A stretch of DNA of 35,533 bases from DYJE01 sp964637565 (GCA_964637565.1 CAZWTY010000037.1:1-35533), one strand, 5' to 3'; shown: positions 13,848-23,007, counted from the stretch's first letter. The notes: generated from the letters alone by a model not told the origin. A program made the numbers and translations.

Positions 13848-15812
13848 ATGAGTAAACATAAAATCACGTTTCTTCCCCACAACACGGTGGTGGAGGTCGA
13901 TTCGGGCGAAACGGTCATCCGGGCGGCCATGGACGCCGGAGTTCATGTCAACGCCTCCTGCGGCGGAGAGGGTGTTTGCGGAAAATGCCGTGTGATCATC
14001 GAAAACGGAGATGTGCCGGGAGAGGTCTCGGCCATGCTTTCGAAAGAGGATCTGGAAAAAGGTTACAGGCTGGCCTGTATCTCAAAAATTGAAAGCGATC
14101 TTGTGGTCCGGATTCCCACCGAATCGGTGGTGGACGCCAGTGCCCTGAACACCGTGAGCAGCCCCCGGAAAACGGCCCGCATCAAGGAAATGGATTTCAA
14201 CACCCTGAGGGAGGAAGGACTTTTTGTTCCGCCTCTTGAAAAAGTGTACCTGGAACTCGAACCGCCTTCCGCATCGGACAACGCGTCCGATGTGACCCGG
14301 CTGGTGAACCATCTCAAGTGGAACCACGGTGAATCGAAACTCCAGATCACCCTGCCGGTGATCCGGAAAATCTCCGATGTGATGCGTGAACAGGATTTCA
14401 AAATCACGGCGGTCATTGAAAGGCCGGTTCACGAAAACGGAAAATCCAGGGTGATCAACATCCAGTCCGGCGATACCCGGGACAGAAATTACGCCCTGGC
14501 CTTGGACATCGGAACCACCACGGTTTACTGCCAGCTGGTCAACCTGGTCACAGGAGAGGCCGTGGCCCAGTACGGAGAGTTCAACGGCCAGATCAGTTAC
14601 GGCGAAGACGTGATCAGCCGGATCATCTACGCCGAAAAAGAAGGGGGCCTGGAGCGGCTTCGCCGTGTGGTGGTGGATACCATCAACCGGGTTCTCGACA
14701 GGCTGGACAAACGGTCCAAGGTGGACCCGGAAGACATCAACTCCATCACCATCGCCGGAAACACCACCATGACCCAGCTTTTTCTCGGCGTGAATCCCCG
14801 GTATATCCGGCGCGCCCCTTACGTTCCGGCATCGACCCTTTATCCGCCTCTCAACGCGGCCAGCCTGGGACTCAATCTTGCGCCCCACGTCATCGCCCTG
14901 GTGTATCCCCAGGTGTCGAGCTACGTGGGGGGCGATATCGTGGCCGGTGTCATGGGGTCGGGCATGTACCGGAGCGACAAGCTGACCTTGTATATCGATA
15001 TCGGAACAAACGCGGAGATCGTCATAGGAAACAAGGACTGGCTGGCCTGCACCGCCTGTTCCGCCGGTCCCGCTTTCGAAGGGGGCGGCATCAAACTGGG
15101 CATGAGGGCGGCCAAAGGGGCCATCGAGGATTTTTCCATTGATCCCATAAGCTTCGAACCCATGATCGTGACCATCGGCAATGTTCGTCCCAAAGGCATC
15201 TGCGGGTCCGGGCTTATCACCATGGTGGCCGCCTTGTTCGAGACAGGCGTGATCGACAGTCGGGGAAAGTTCAACCGGGACCTGAACACGCCGCGAATCA
15301 GGAAGACAGATGACATCTGGGAATACGTGGTGACCTGGGCCCATGAAACCCAGATCGACCGGGACGTGGTCTTGACCGAACCGGATATCGACAACCTGAT
15401 CCGGGCCAAGGGAGCCGTGTACAGCGGGTGCCAGACCCTGCTCGAAGAGGTGGGCCTCACGATCCAGGATATCGAGCACATCATACTGGCCGGGGGATTC
15501 GGAAGCTACATCGACCTGGAAAAATCCATGGCCATTGGCTTTCTCCCCGAAACGGACGCCGAAAAGGTAACCTTCATCGGAAACGGGTCTCTCATGGGCG
15601 CCAAGATGAGTTCCCTGACCAATCGCCTGAGAAGGGACGTGGTGGAGGTGACGAAAGCCATGACGAATTTCGAGCTTTCAGAAACCCCGTCCTACATGGA
15701 TCATTACATTGCGGCCCTGTTCCTGCCCCACACCGACCTGAACCTGTTTCCCAGGCTCAAGGCCCGGATGGACGCACGGCGCGAGGCGAGAAAGCAGAAA
15801 CAGGGTCTGTGA
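13848..15812 (+). CDS. Corrinoid-activating ASKHA protein with N-terminal [2Fe-2S] domain (RACo/RamA-like, DUF4445)
   Basis: The 654-residue protein opens with a plant-type [2Fe-2S] ferredoxin domain; ligands C38, C44 and C47 are in SCGGEGVCGKC, and C77 is in RLACISK. After a linker comes an ASKHA-fold ATPase with LALDIGTTTVYCQLV near residue 220, ITIAGNTTMTQLFLG, LYIDIGTNAEIVIG, and LAGGFGSYIDLEKS. This is the layout of reductive activators of corrinoid proteins, which reduce inactive Co(II) to Co(I) using ATP so that methyltransferases or the acetyl-CoA pathway can run. ATG 13848 was chosen because AAGGAGAT is correctly spaced. No corrinoid protein or methyltransferase is in the window, so the client is elsewhere. 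cooC lies about 200 bases downstream. Confidence 0.93.
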   Translation: MSKHKITFLPHNTVVEVDSGETVIRAAMDAGVHVNASCGGEGVCGKCRVIIENGDVPGEVSAMLSKEDLEKGYRLACISKIESDLVVRIPTESVVDASALNTVSSPRKTARIKEMDFNTLREEGLFVPPLEKVYLELEPPSASDNASDVTRLVNHLKWNHGESKLQITLPVIRKISDVMREQDFKITAVIERPVHENGKSRVINIQSGDTRDRNYALALDIGTTTVYCQLVNLVTGEAVAQYGEFNGQISYGEDVISRIIYAEKEGGLERLRRVVVDTINRVLDRLDKRSKVDPEDINSITIAGNTTMTQLFLGVNPRYIRRAPYVPASTLYPPLNAASLGLNLAPHVIALVYPQVSSYVGGDIVAGVMGSGMYRSDKLTLYIDIGTNAEIVIGNKDWLACTACSAGPAFEGGGIKLGMRAAKGAIEDFSIDPISFEPMIVTIGNVRPKGICGSGLITMVAALFETGVIDSRGKFNRDLNTPRIRKTDDIWEYVVTWAHETQIDRDVVLTEPDIDNLIRAKGAVYSGCQTLLEEVGLTIQDIEHIILAGGFGSYIDLEKSMAIGFLPETDAEKVTFIGNGSLMGAKMSSLTNRLRRDVVEVTKAMTNFELSETPSYMDHYIAALFLPHTDLNLFPRLKARMDARREARKQKQGL

Positions 15813-15844
15813 CCGGGATTGGAGACAACCTGCCGCAGAATCTG

Positions 15845-15895
15845 TCATTCCGGACGAGGCGAAGCGGAGATCCGGAATCCATGCCCGCAAGGGAA
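15845..15895. repeat. Short divergent CATTCCGGA-type palindromic repeat
   Basis: GTCATTCCGGACGAGGCGAAG is followed by GATCCGGAATCCATGCCCGC. It resembles the ends of the MITE-like family but is much shorter and diverged. It sits between the corrinoid activator gene and cooC. Confidence 0.55.
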
Positions 15896-16015
15896 GAATA
15901 TCCGGCATGTCATTCACGGAATCAGCCGGGTAGATTGACGATATCCGCATCATCATCATGACGGTCACGCTGAAAAGGCCGTCCGTACTGTTGAACACAA
16001 GGGAGAGTGAACGTT

Positions 16016-16774
16016 ATGGGCAAAGTCATCGCCGTCGCGGGAAAAGGCGGCACCGGAAAAACCACCACGGCCTGTCTTGTGACACGCTATCTTGCCAGAT
16101 CACCCCACGGACCCATTCTGGCCGTGGACGCAGATCCCAATTCCAACCTGGGTGAAACCATGGGAATCGATGTCATCAAAACCGTGGGAGACATCCGCGA
16201 GGATTTCATGAGGGACCCCCAGGGGCTTCCTCCAGGCATGGACAAGGTGAACTACCTTGAAATGCTGATGAACCAGGTTCTCATCGAGAGAAAGGAGTTC
16301 GATCTCCTGGTCATGGGACGGCAGGAGGGCACAGGCTGCTACTGTATGGTCAACAACATCCTGAACCGCTTCTCCGAACAGCTCTCAAAGAGCTACGATT
16401 ATCTTGTGGTGGACAACGAAGCGGGGATGGAGCACCTGAGCCGCCGAACCAGCGGTCGTGTGGACATGCTCCTCATGGTCACCGATTATTCCCTGAGGGG
16501 ATTGCGGGCCCTCAAGCGCATCCACGATATGCTCGGCGGGCTCAAGCTGGATATCCATGACAAGGGCATGATCGTCACCCGGGCTCCGGCGAAACTGAAC
16601 GACACGTTCATGGCCGAAGCCAGTGAAATCGGGATTCCCATTCTGGGCATCATCCCCGATGACAGCATGCTTCTCGATTACGACATGGAAAAACGGTCGC
16701 TGATGGACCTTCCCGACGAAAGCCCGTCGGTCGCCGCCGTCAACTCCATGATGGATAAAATCATGCCGATTTAA
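16016..16774 (+). CDS. cooC: CooC-type nickel-insertion ATPase
   Basis: The 252-residue protein is a MinD/ParA-class P-loop ATPase with a deviant Walker A (GKGGTGKTTT near residues 9-18), DADPNSNLGE near 39, and the paired cysteines C108 and C110 in TGCYCMVNN. That CxC pair is diagnostic of CooC, where it binds Ni or Zn at the dimer interface during maturation of carbon monoxide dehydrogenase. The DNEAGMEHLSRR motif is also typical. The ATG at 16016 is preceded by AAGGGAG; an in-frame GTG at 16007 is too close to it. With the RACo-like gene upstream, it points to a CODH/acetyl-CoA pathway in this organism. Confidence 0.93.
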   Translation: MGKVIAVAGKGGTGKTTTACLVTRYLARSPHGPILAVDADPNSNLGETMGIDVIKTVGDIREDFMRDPQGLPPGMDKVNYLEMLMNQVLIERKEFDLLVMGRQEGTGCYCMVNNILNRFSEQLSKSYDYLVVDNEAGMEHLSRRTSGRVDMLLMVTDYSLRGLRALKRIHDMLGGLKLDIHDKGMIVTRAPAKLNDTFMAEASEIGIPILGIIPDDSMLLDYDMEKRSLMDLPDESPSVAAVNSMMDKIMPI

Positions 16775-16817
16775 AAAGTCAGGATCTTGTTGGGCAGAAC
16801 GCTTCGTTGACAAAACA

Positions 16818-16845
16818 AAAAGGGCCGCCAAATGGCGGCCCTTTT
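16818..16845. terminator. Bidirectional terminator between cooC and the pilin operon
   Basis: AAAAGGGCCGCC (16818-16829) and GGCGGCCCTTTT (16834-16845) form a perfect 12-bp stem with AAAT as loop. T residues follow on one strand and A residues precede, so it can end transcription from both sides. It serves cooC (plus) and the convergent pilin operon (minus). Confidence 0.85.
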
Positions 16846-16881
16846 GTAATTCAGTTAAAAAACCTGAGTATTTGGTTCGGT

Positions 16882-17313
16882 CTATCGGGGTTCTGTGCTT
16901 GCCCCCCTTTTTTCTCCAGGTTTCGGGGCTATTTTCTGGATCGTTTCGGCGAAGAGGAAACCGTCTCCTTCGGTTTTGTAACAGTGTACCTGGATTCTGT
17001 CGTAATTCTTTAGCTGGGACAGAGGAATGCGTCGTCCGTTTTCATCGTAAATCTTCGTGGTGATCACTTCACCGCTTCCCATTCTCTGGTCTTCCACCAC
17101 AGGAATACGCATTCCTCCTACCACGATACATCGGTCCGTGGGATCCACCCAAGAGACCTGGCTTTCGAAATGGGAGGGAGTCAAGTCACTGAGTTTTATT
17201 TTTGTGAGCTGTGCCATATTTTTCGATCCGGCCATGACTGAAGACCCAAGGATACCGAGGCATCCGATCAGAATGGCGATGAGGCCGGCCGTGTAAAGAT
17301 ATTTTGTTTTCAT
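16882..17313 (-). CDS. Small exported protein downstream of pilY1
   Basis: The 143-residue protein has a signal peptide or membrane anchor (about residues 1-28, MKTKYLYTAGLIAILIGCLG...VMAG). A small probably beta-rich domain follows, containing WVDPTDRCIVVGGMRIPVVED. The sequence IGCLG could be read as a weak lipobox, but the position is not ideal. I recognise no family. It follows pilY1 by 21 bases in the same direction and has a GGAAAGGA ribosome-binding site, so it is the last gene of the minor-pilin operon. That place corresponds to pilY2 in Pseudomonas, but no sequence similarity is claimed. Likely periplasmic or membrane-anchored. Confidence 0.75.
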   Translation of the reverse strand: MKTKYLYTAGLIAILIGCLGILGSSVMAGSKNMAQLTKIKLSDLTPSHFESQVSWVDPTDRCIVVGGMRIPVVEDQRMGSGEVITTKIYDENGRRIPLSQLKNYDRIQVHCYKTEGDGFLFAETIQKIAPKPGEKRGASTEPR

Positions 17314-17334
17314 GGTCTTTTCCTTTCCTGATGT

Positions 17335-20300
17335 TTACCGTTGACGCCAGAAAAAATAGTCGAAGTTGATTCTTGTGGGTATCCTGATCGTTTTCGGCGT
17401 GCTGATCAGATCTCCGATCATTTTGGGCTGGGCCATGGTCGCCACCTGGATCCTCCGTTCGTGTTTTTTCTTGATTCCATCTCCGTCCAGGTCGTAGGCC
17501 GGAGCACCTGTGTCCAGCTCAATGGCCCAAAGATAGCTTGCCCCAGCTGCACCTACGCTTTTGCAGGGATCGGTCGCCACAGACCCTTCGGCTGAGGGTA
17601 CATAGGTGGTGAAGAAAATGTAACCCTGGGATACGATGGGAGAGCTGATCATTTTCTCTCCTGGATCATAAAAGGTGATTGACCATCCGTCCTTTGATTC
17701 GATCTGGGATTTGGTCGTATCTTTATCGTCATCGGAGCCTTCGATGATAAGGTTCTGGGTCAGATCCACCAGATTGTCTTGGGTCAACCCGCTTTTAAGC
17801 CAGGTGTTCTTCACGGCGTAGATTTTGTTCACTTCCTTGGTGTCCAAGGGGTTTTCTCTGTTACCCGTTCCAAACACCACCCATTCGGTGTAGGAGTTCT
17901 GGAGTTTGCTGGTGGCCGGAGCATAGAAGATCTTTTTATCCGGCGCGTTGAACAGCATGAACCGCATGGGGAAATCCCCGTTGGGAACACGGGCCACCAC
18001 TTCGTCAATATTATCTTTATTTTTGACGGTGGCTCGGTCATCGGCAAAAACAAACACCTTGCCACCAAGATCCCCTGCGTAGACGCGGGTGGTGATTTCC
18101 TTTCCGTCAGGCATGCGGTATGTGCTGGTGGTGTTGATGTCCACAATGCAGTTTTTCATGAACGGGCCCACGCCGTCCGCAGTGTCATAGGCCCTGAATT
18201 TTCCCAGAATCCCGTTTTCAATCTGGACTGACACAATGGCCTTACCCACGCTGTCTGTGGGTTCAGGTGATTCTTGATCCTGGTTGGTGGCGTAACCTCC
18301 TGCCAGCATGAACACGTCCTGGAGGGTGGAGGACTGGGGCATCAGCTTACCAGCCACCGTTTCTGTGGCTGTGGCGAGGGTGCAGATTTTGGCTTTGGCC
18401 CAGGACTGGCCTAATGCTTCGGCCAAGGCTTTGCCACCCAGGGCTTCGTCAGAAAGAATGTTAGGGCTGATCTGGTATTTCCAGATGGGGAGGTTATAAT
18501 CAGTGATGTCAAGCACATAATAATTGGAACCGCCGCGCCGTTCACCGAAGATCATGTACTTGGGCTGGAAATGCTGGGTTCCGGCTATCAGATCCCCGTA
18601 AACGATGGCGGGGGAACCGTCCACATAGTAGTCATGTCCCGCGTCAGTGAAGACATTTTCAATTTTATATTTCTGGCCTGGAGGAATGAAGCCCCAGAGC
18701 TCTTTTCCGTCAGTGTCGTTAATGCAGTGGAGCATACCGTCGTTGGCGCCCACGTAAATGACCGATTGGGTGTTGTTGTAATGGACGATGGCCGGTTCGG
18801 AGTGGATGATGGCACCGAGTTTCCACTTGAAGAACTCGGTGTCGATGAACTTCCGGACGTTTAAGATCACCTCATCGGCCACGCTTAATGCCGCGTTGTC
18901 CGTGGTGAAGGCGTTGGAAGCATGGGTCAGGTCTTTCTCGGTTCCCTGGGTGTAGAAGTAGATTTTTCTTGCTGAAGCATCCATCTCAGCCAGAAGGGAA
19001 CCCACGCCGCCTTTGGTAACCTCGTTTCCGTCGTTGCAGATCGTAGTCCAGAAAGAACAGGCGTTTTCATCGATCATGCCATACTGGTCGACCACAGGTT
19101 TGGTGTAGTCCACTTTACCTGAACCGTCTGATCCGTAAATATAACCGTCTTTCCCGATGGCGAATTTCTTGATGTTGCCCAGCCATTCCCCGGTGTTCTG
19201 GGGACGGAAGTAGGCGAGGTAGAGCCAGTCGCTCTGGCTTGTTCGCGTGGTTCTGTTTACCGGCACGGCTGGCGCCAGGAAGATCGAGTTGGTTTCGTTG
19301 ATTTTGCTGTTGATGGCTTCCAATGCCGCGTCAAGTCCGGAACTGGAACCCGCAGAGTAAAATTCCCCCCCCCCGCATGTGGCCGTGAGCTTGAGAAGGG
19401 TATTGGCCGTCTCGTTGGTGGTGAAACCGATGGTGTGGGTGATGACGTTCTGCTTTACGAAGCTTGTGCCGTCGCCCATGGGATGGAGGATGTCCTCAGT
19501 GTAAAGAAAGGATGCAAAGTCATTAAGAAGAGATACATTGTTTAGAAGGTTTCCTGAAGCGTCTAAATCTTTATCGCCACCCAAGGAACCGAGGTAGTAG
19601 TCTCCGAGTACCTTGTCTTTAATGTAATTTTTAGTTTTGTAAAAAGTGTTGTCATTGGAGGAATTGCCGTCATTGTTCGCTTTGAAATCTTCGGTGGGTT
19701 CGCCATCTGTAACAAGGATGATATAATTTTTCTGACAGGAATGTTCTATTGGGGATGTATAAGTTGTTGATTTAAACCAGCTTGTTTTGCCGGCAAAGTA
19801 GAGACCTGCTTCTGCCAGGGTTTCCGCCAGGGGAGTCCAAGTTTTGAAATCGCTATAGACCATATTTTTAACATAATTGGAAATGATACTGCGGTCTGTT
19901 CCGCAGGGATATTTGACATAGCCGCCCTCGTTTTCGTTGAAGTGCATCAAGCCAAACCGCTTGCCTGTGGAGTTGTCCAGCAGTTTTGCGATGGACCGTT
20001 TGGCCACTTCGAATCGGTACTGAGTTCCCACCAGAGTGCTGTTCTCATAGTTCATGAAATTCCCTAAGCGCATGCTGTCTGGTTTCTCCGGTCCGCATGA
20101 AAGGTTGGTGACGCCGACAATTCCTTGACCGTTACTGTATGTTGTGTATCCCAAATTATTTAAATCATTTAAAATAGAAGGGCATGTAATGTTGGTTTTG
20201 TTTGAAGTTATCATTGCCCATTGATAAGAATCATAACAATAATATGGTATTCCAAAAATATAAAGGCATTCTTGAAATTTTTTGTAGTAATAAACAGCGT

Positions 20301-20538
20301 CTTTTACATAAACGGGCTTGCCTGATTTTACGTAATTTGTGTAGTCAATCGATGGATCGTAAGGTTCTCCGGGCACGTCTTTATCCTGCATACTTCCCGA
20401 GTTGTCCATAATGATCATGACATTGGGCTCCAGGGTCACGCCGGACACCCCGTAAATTTCCGTGTCGTCGGCCATGGTCGCAACCGGAGCCAGCAGGCAC
20501 AGAAAAGCAACCAGGATTATCAGTCTATTTTTAAACAT
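17335..20538 (-). CDS. pilY1: Type IV pilus tip adhesin/assembly factor PilY1
   Basis: The 1067-residue protein has a signal peptide (about residues 1-23). An N-terminal von Willebrand A-like domain follows with a MIDAS motif, DNSGSM (D45, S47, S49). The C-terminal PilY1 beta-propeller starts with HSEPAIVHYNNTQSVIYVGANDGMLH near residue 580. A calcium-loop-like DLDGDG lies near the end. PilY1/PilC proteins sit at the pilus tip, prime assembly with minor pilins and bind surfaces. GGGAGG precedes the ATG. It follows pilX in the order usual for minor-pilin operons. A run of ten G residues within the coding strand (19365-19374, residues about 389-392) is unusual and could cause phase switching. 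In this sequence the frame is intact. Confidence 0.95.
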   Translation of the reverse strand: MFKNRLIILVAFLCLLAPVATMADDTEIYGVSGVTLEPNVMIIMDNSGSMQDKDVPGEPYDPSIDYTNYVKSGKPVYVKDAVYYYKKFQECLYIFGIPYYCYDSYQWAMITSNKTNITCPSILNDLNNLGYTTYSNGQGIVGVTNLSCGPEKPDSMRLGNFMNYENSTLVGTQYRFEVAKRSIAKLLDNSTGKRFGLMHFNENEGGYVKYPCGTDRSIISNYVKNMVYSDFKTWTPLAETLAEAGLYFAGKTSWFKSTTYTSPIEHSCQKNYIILVTDGEPTEDFKANNDGNSSNDNTFYKTKNYIKDKVLGDYYLGSLGGDKDLDASGNLLNNVSLLNDFASFLYTEDILHPMGDGTSFVKQNVITHTIGFTTNETANTLLKLTATCGGGEFYSAGSSSGLDAALEAINSKINETNSIFLAPAVPVNRTTRTSQSDWLYLAYFRPQNTGEWLGNIKKFAIGKDGYIYGSDGSGKVDYTKPVVDQYGMIDENACSFWTTICNDGNEVTKGGVGSLLAEMDASARKIYFYTQGTEKDLTHASNAFTTDNAALSVADEVILNVRKFIDTEFFKWKLGAIIHSEPAIVHYNNTQSVIYVGANDGMLHCINDTDGKELWGFIPPGQKYKIENVFTDAGHDYYVDGSPAIVYGDLIAGTQHFQPKYMIFGERRGGSNYYVLDITDYNLPIWKYQISPNILSDEALGGKALAEALGQSWAKAKICTLATATETVAGKLMPQSSTLQDVFMLAGGYATNQDQESPEPTDSVGKAIVSVQIENGILGKFRAYDTADGVGPFMKNCIVDINTTSTYRMPDGKEITTRVYAGDLGGKVFVFADDRATVKNKDNIDEVVARVPNGDFPMRFMLFNAPDKKIFYAPATSKLQNSYTEWVVFGTGNRENPLDTKEVNKIYAVKNTWLKSGLTQDNLVDLTQNLIIEGSDDDKDTTKSQIESKDGWSITFYDPGEKMISSPIVSQGYIFFTTYVPSAEGSVATDPCKSVGAAGASYLWAIELDTGAPAYDLDGDGIKKKHERRIQVATMAQPKMIGDLISTPKTIRIPTRINFDYFFWRQR
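19365..19374 (-). repeat. Ten-base poly-G tract inside pilY1
   Basis: Ten consecutive C on the plus strand (G on the coding strand) encode GGG GGG GGG G.. within the segment ATCGGGEFYSAG at the end of the vWA domain. It is the longest G/C homopolymer I noticed in the window. Slippage by one or two bases would truncate PilY1 soon after the vWA domain. Confidence 0.9.
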
Positions 20539-20559
20539 GTTTCCTCCCTTGTCCTTGTT

Positions 20560-21237
20560 TTACAGAGATCTTAAATGGGCCACCGAATCTTTCTGGGCGG
20601 CTGTCTTGATGCCGCACTGAACGGTGGTGTTGGTGACCGCTCCCCCGGCGCCAAGGGCCGTGGAGGTGATGACATAGTTCCTGCCGTCCCACTGGCCTGA
20701 ATCGTAGCCGGGCGGTGGGTCACTCAAATGGGGAAAGGCGGGTACGTTATTGGCGTAGGTGCTGAGCGCTGCAATATTCAGAGGCACTCTGACCACATCT
20801 CGGATTTCGATTCGGGCAAGGGGTGTGCCGGTGGTGTTGGCGTAAGTGAATACCACCCCACTTTGGCCCACGGTCATATCACGCAAGGGGGTGGGTGTCC
20901 CTGTTGGAACACCGCTGATGGTCAATACGCCGTTGACAATGTTGAGTGTCCCTCCGATGCCCGTTCCATTGGCGTCGGCATTATAAAGAATGTTGCCAGT
21001 CCGGTCGTCGTTTTCATAGATCAATTTGAAATGGGAGATGGCGAACCTGAGCCCGGCCTCGGCGTTCTGGAAATTCACCGCCTCGCGCCGGTCACTGCCT
21101 GACATGGCTAGTTCGATGGTGGTGGAGTTCAGGGCGTAGATGCCCAGGGAGGTGAGAATCATGATGATCACCACGCAGACGATCAGGATATTCCCCCGTT
21201 CATGGTTCCTGGTTTGGCTGTCAAATGTCTTGTTCAT
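20560..21237 (-). CDS. pilX: Minor pilin PilX
   Basis: The 225-residue protein has the PilX N-terminus: a short leader, then GNILIVCVVIIMILTSLGIYALNSTTIELAMSGS with the long hydrophobic helix of a minor pilin, and REAVNFQNAEAGLRFAI. PilX takes part in the tip complex that primes type IV pilus assembly with PilY1, which follows it by 21 bases. The cleavage motif is ERG-NILIV, the usual divergent form for PilX. AGGGG precedes the ATG. Confidence 0.88.
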   Translation of the reverse strand: MNKTFDSQTRNHERGNILIVCVVIIMILTSLGIYALNSTTIELAMSGSDRREAVNFQNAEAGLRFAISHFKLIYENDDRTGNILYNADANGTGIGGTLNIVNGVLTISGVPTGTPTPLRDMTVGQSGVVFTYANTTGTPLARIEIRDVVRVPLNIAALSTYANNVPAFPHLSDPPPGYDSGQWDGRNYVITSTALGAGGAVTNTTVQCGIKTAAQKDSVAHLRSL

Positions 21238-21268
21238 GGTTTGCCCCTGTTTTCATGAGACTTTGTCG

Positions 21269-21670
21269 TTAGTAGGTCGGAAGCTTTGTTATTGTGGATT
21301 GGATGCTCTTCTGGTGACCTGTCCGGTCGTTCCATGTGGTGACCACGTCGATGGATTTGTATGTTTCTCCGCTGAAAAGAGTCACGTCGGTCACGGTGTA
21401 GGTGGTGGTGTTCGTGCCGTCGGGAGATGTGAGAGTGATTGTATCTCCGTCAGTGAGGGCAGATGAATTCCTGCTCAGGAGAAGATCGGCGTTGGCATTC
21501 ATTTCCACGGCGGCTCTGAGGGTGTCCATGGCGGCCGCGTTTCCGTTGATCGAGCCGATCTGCATCCGGGTGATGGCCAGTAGCCCGATACTGATCACGA
21601 ACAGGCTGATCACAGCTTCGATCAGGGTGAAACCTTTCGTGTTGTTGACGGTTTTTATCAAGTGTTTCAT
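21269..21670 (-). CDS. pilV: Minor pilin PilV
   Basis: The 133-residue protein has a class-III leader with prepilin peptidase site KG-FTLIEAVISLFVISIGLLAI, the typical PilV helix with the conserved Glu at +5. A small globular domain follows. AAGGAGA precedes the ATG. It lies between pilW and pilX on the minus strand in one operon. Minor pilins of this type are incorporated at the pilus tip. Confidence 0.92.
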   Translation of the reverse strand: MKHLIKTVNNTKGFTLIEAVISLFVISIGLLAITRMQIGSINGNAAAMDTLRAAVEMNANADLLLSRNSSALTDGDTITLTSPDGTNTTTYTVTDVTLFSGETYKSIDVVTTWNDRTGHQKSIQSTITKLPTY

Positions 21671-21703
21671 GGGGTCTCCTTGGGCTGTTTCCTTCTGATA
21701 TCC

Positions 21704-22414
21704 TTAAATCCCGAAGTTTCGGAGGTTGATCACGGTGGAACCGGCGCGCCGTCTGAACCGGTCCGCAGGCGAAGTGTAAAATACGACATTAGTGAACGCA
21801 TCTGTGAAAGGTCTGGCCACAGCAGGCCGTCGTCTGTCTTCACGAGCCGCCTGGGCCACCAGGGTGACACCGATGGCCCGGAGATTCGTGGAAACTGCCG
21901 GTGGAGCTGCCGACCATGCTCCAGCATTGTTCAGATAGGCGAAGCTGATGGCGTTAATATTGGATGCTATGGGGGTCTGGACCGCACCTGCGTTTCGGAT
22001 GAGCTCCCTGTTGTTTAGGAAATAGGAAAAATTGGCGGCTTGCCCGGCGTCAGGAACCCCGTCCCCATCCAGGTCGATCTGGGCGTTGCTGAGAACGTAG
22101 GAGAAGTTTACCTGGGTGCTGGACCCCGTGACCACATTGGCGGTCCGGAGCAGGGAAGGATCCCAGTTGGCGTTGAGTTCGTAACCGGCCATCCTCAGGT
22201 CTCTGGCCAGAAGATAGAAGGCTACCCGGAGGTTCTGCTGCATTTCAACCACGTCTTCCTGTTCGGCCTTGATCCGGGTTCCGGCGATGTAGGACCCGGA
22301 GATGATGGCCCCGATAATGGATACCAACACGATGGCCATCAGAAGTTCGATGAGTGTGAAGCCTTTCTGGTCGAGGAGGGCTTCAGATCTTGTTTTGTAT
22401 CGGTTGCGTGTCAT
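21704..22414 (-). CDS. pilW: Minor pilin PilW
   Basis: The protein carries the site KG-FTLIELLMAIVLVSIIGAII followed by the PilW-type segment LRVAFYLLARDLRMAGYELN. That segment is diagnostic for the family. From ATG 22414 the product is 236 residues with a 17-residue leader, and CGGAG is seven bases upstream. An ATG at 22432 would add six residues, and a TTG at 22441 nine. It is located just after fimT and before pilV. Confidence 0.9.
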   Translation of the reverse strand: MTRNRYKTRSEALLDQKGFTLIELLMAIVLVSIIGAIISGSYIAGTRIKAEQEDVVEMQQNLRVAFYLLARDLRMAGYELNANWDPSLLRTANVVTGSSTQVNFSYVLSNAQIDLDGDGVPDAGQAANFSYFLNNRELIRNAGAVQTPIASNINAISFAYLNNAGAWSAAPPAVSTNLRAIGVTLVAQAAREDRRRPAVARPFTDAFTNVVFYTSPADRFRRRAGSTVINLRNFGI

Positions 22415-22437
22415 GGAAGGCTCCGTTTTCATGGGTT

Positions 22438-23007
22438 TCAACTCTTTGTGATGTTCATGCGCCCGCCGATTCCGAGCTGGATGAACTGGGTGACGGTTTG
22501 CCCGCCGATGGTGGCGTTATACGTGATTCTTCCGCTGTAATCGATCAGTTTGGCCCCGTCTTCAGGATCGCTTCCAACCGGAAAGCCCACCGTATTGAAC
22601 TGGGTGAAATAATTACCCCCGGCATTTTTTTCGAAATTAGTGGCAGCTCCATTGGTGTTGAGGGTGACTCCCCGGGGCATGGTTTCTGTGGTGATTATCT
22701 GTTCAGCACCGTCCCGGACCCCGTTCCGTATGGTTCCTCCTCCGGCTCCGTCATCCACGAAGGCCGTGTATCTTGCCCTGCCGTTGGCGTCGGTGGTGAA
22801 CAGCACCGTGGTGAAAAGCCCGCTGTTCATGGCCTCTCCCTTGGCCCGGTTCATGCTGTTCAGCATCATCCGCATGCCGTTGGAGAACTGGAAGTTATCA
22901 AAGGCCCGGTTGATCTGGGGAGTGGCAACGGCCACCAGGATAGCGATCATGCCGATAACCACCATGATTTCTACGAGAGTGAATCCCCGGTTGTCTCTTG
23001 TCCGCAT
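22438..23007 (-). CDS. fimT: FimT/FimU-type minor pilin (GspH/FimT family)
   Basis: This 189-residue pseudopilin has a short leader and cleavage site RG-FTLVEIMVVIGMIAILVAVATPQ. A GspH-like domain with MLNSMNRAKGEAMNSG follows. ATG 23007 was chosen because GGAG lies seven bases before it; an in-frame ATG at 23022 would add five residues. It is the first gene of the minor-pilin operon. The upstream -24/-12 sequence fits a sigma-54 promoter for the whole set. FimT and FimU are hard to tell apart by sequence, so the symbol is approximate. Confidence 0.88.
   Translation of the reverse strand: MRTRDNRGFTLVEIMVVIGMIAILVAVATPQINRAFDNFQFSNGMRMMLNSMNRAKGEAMNSGLFTTVLFTTDANGRARYTAFVDDGAGGGTIRNGVRDGAEQIITTETMPRGVTLNTNGAATNFEKNAGGNYFTQFNTVGFPVGSDPEDGAKLIDYSGRITYNATIGGQTVTQFIQLGIGGRMNITKS

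Noticed and set aside
14082..15479. 465-codon open frame antisense to the corrinoid activator gene
   Set aside because: It is a shadow of strong codon bias on the plus strand; it has no ribosome-binding site and no recognisable domain.
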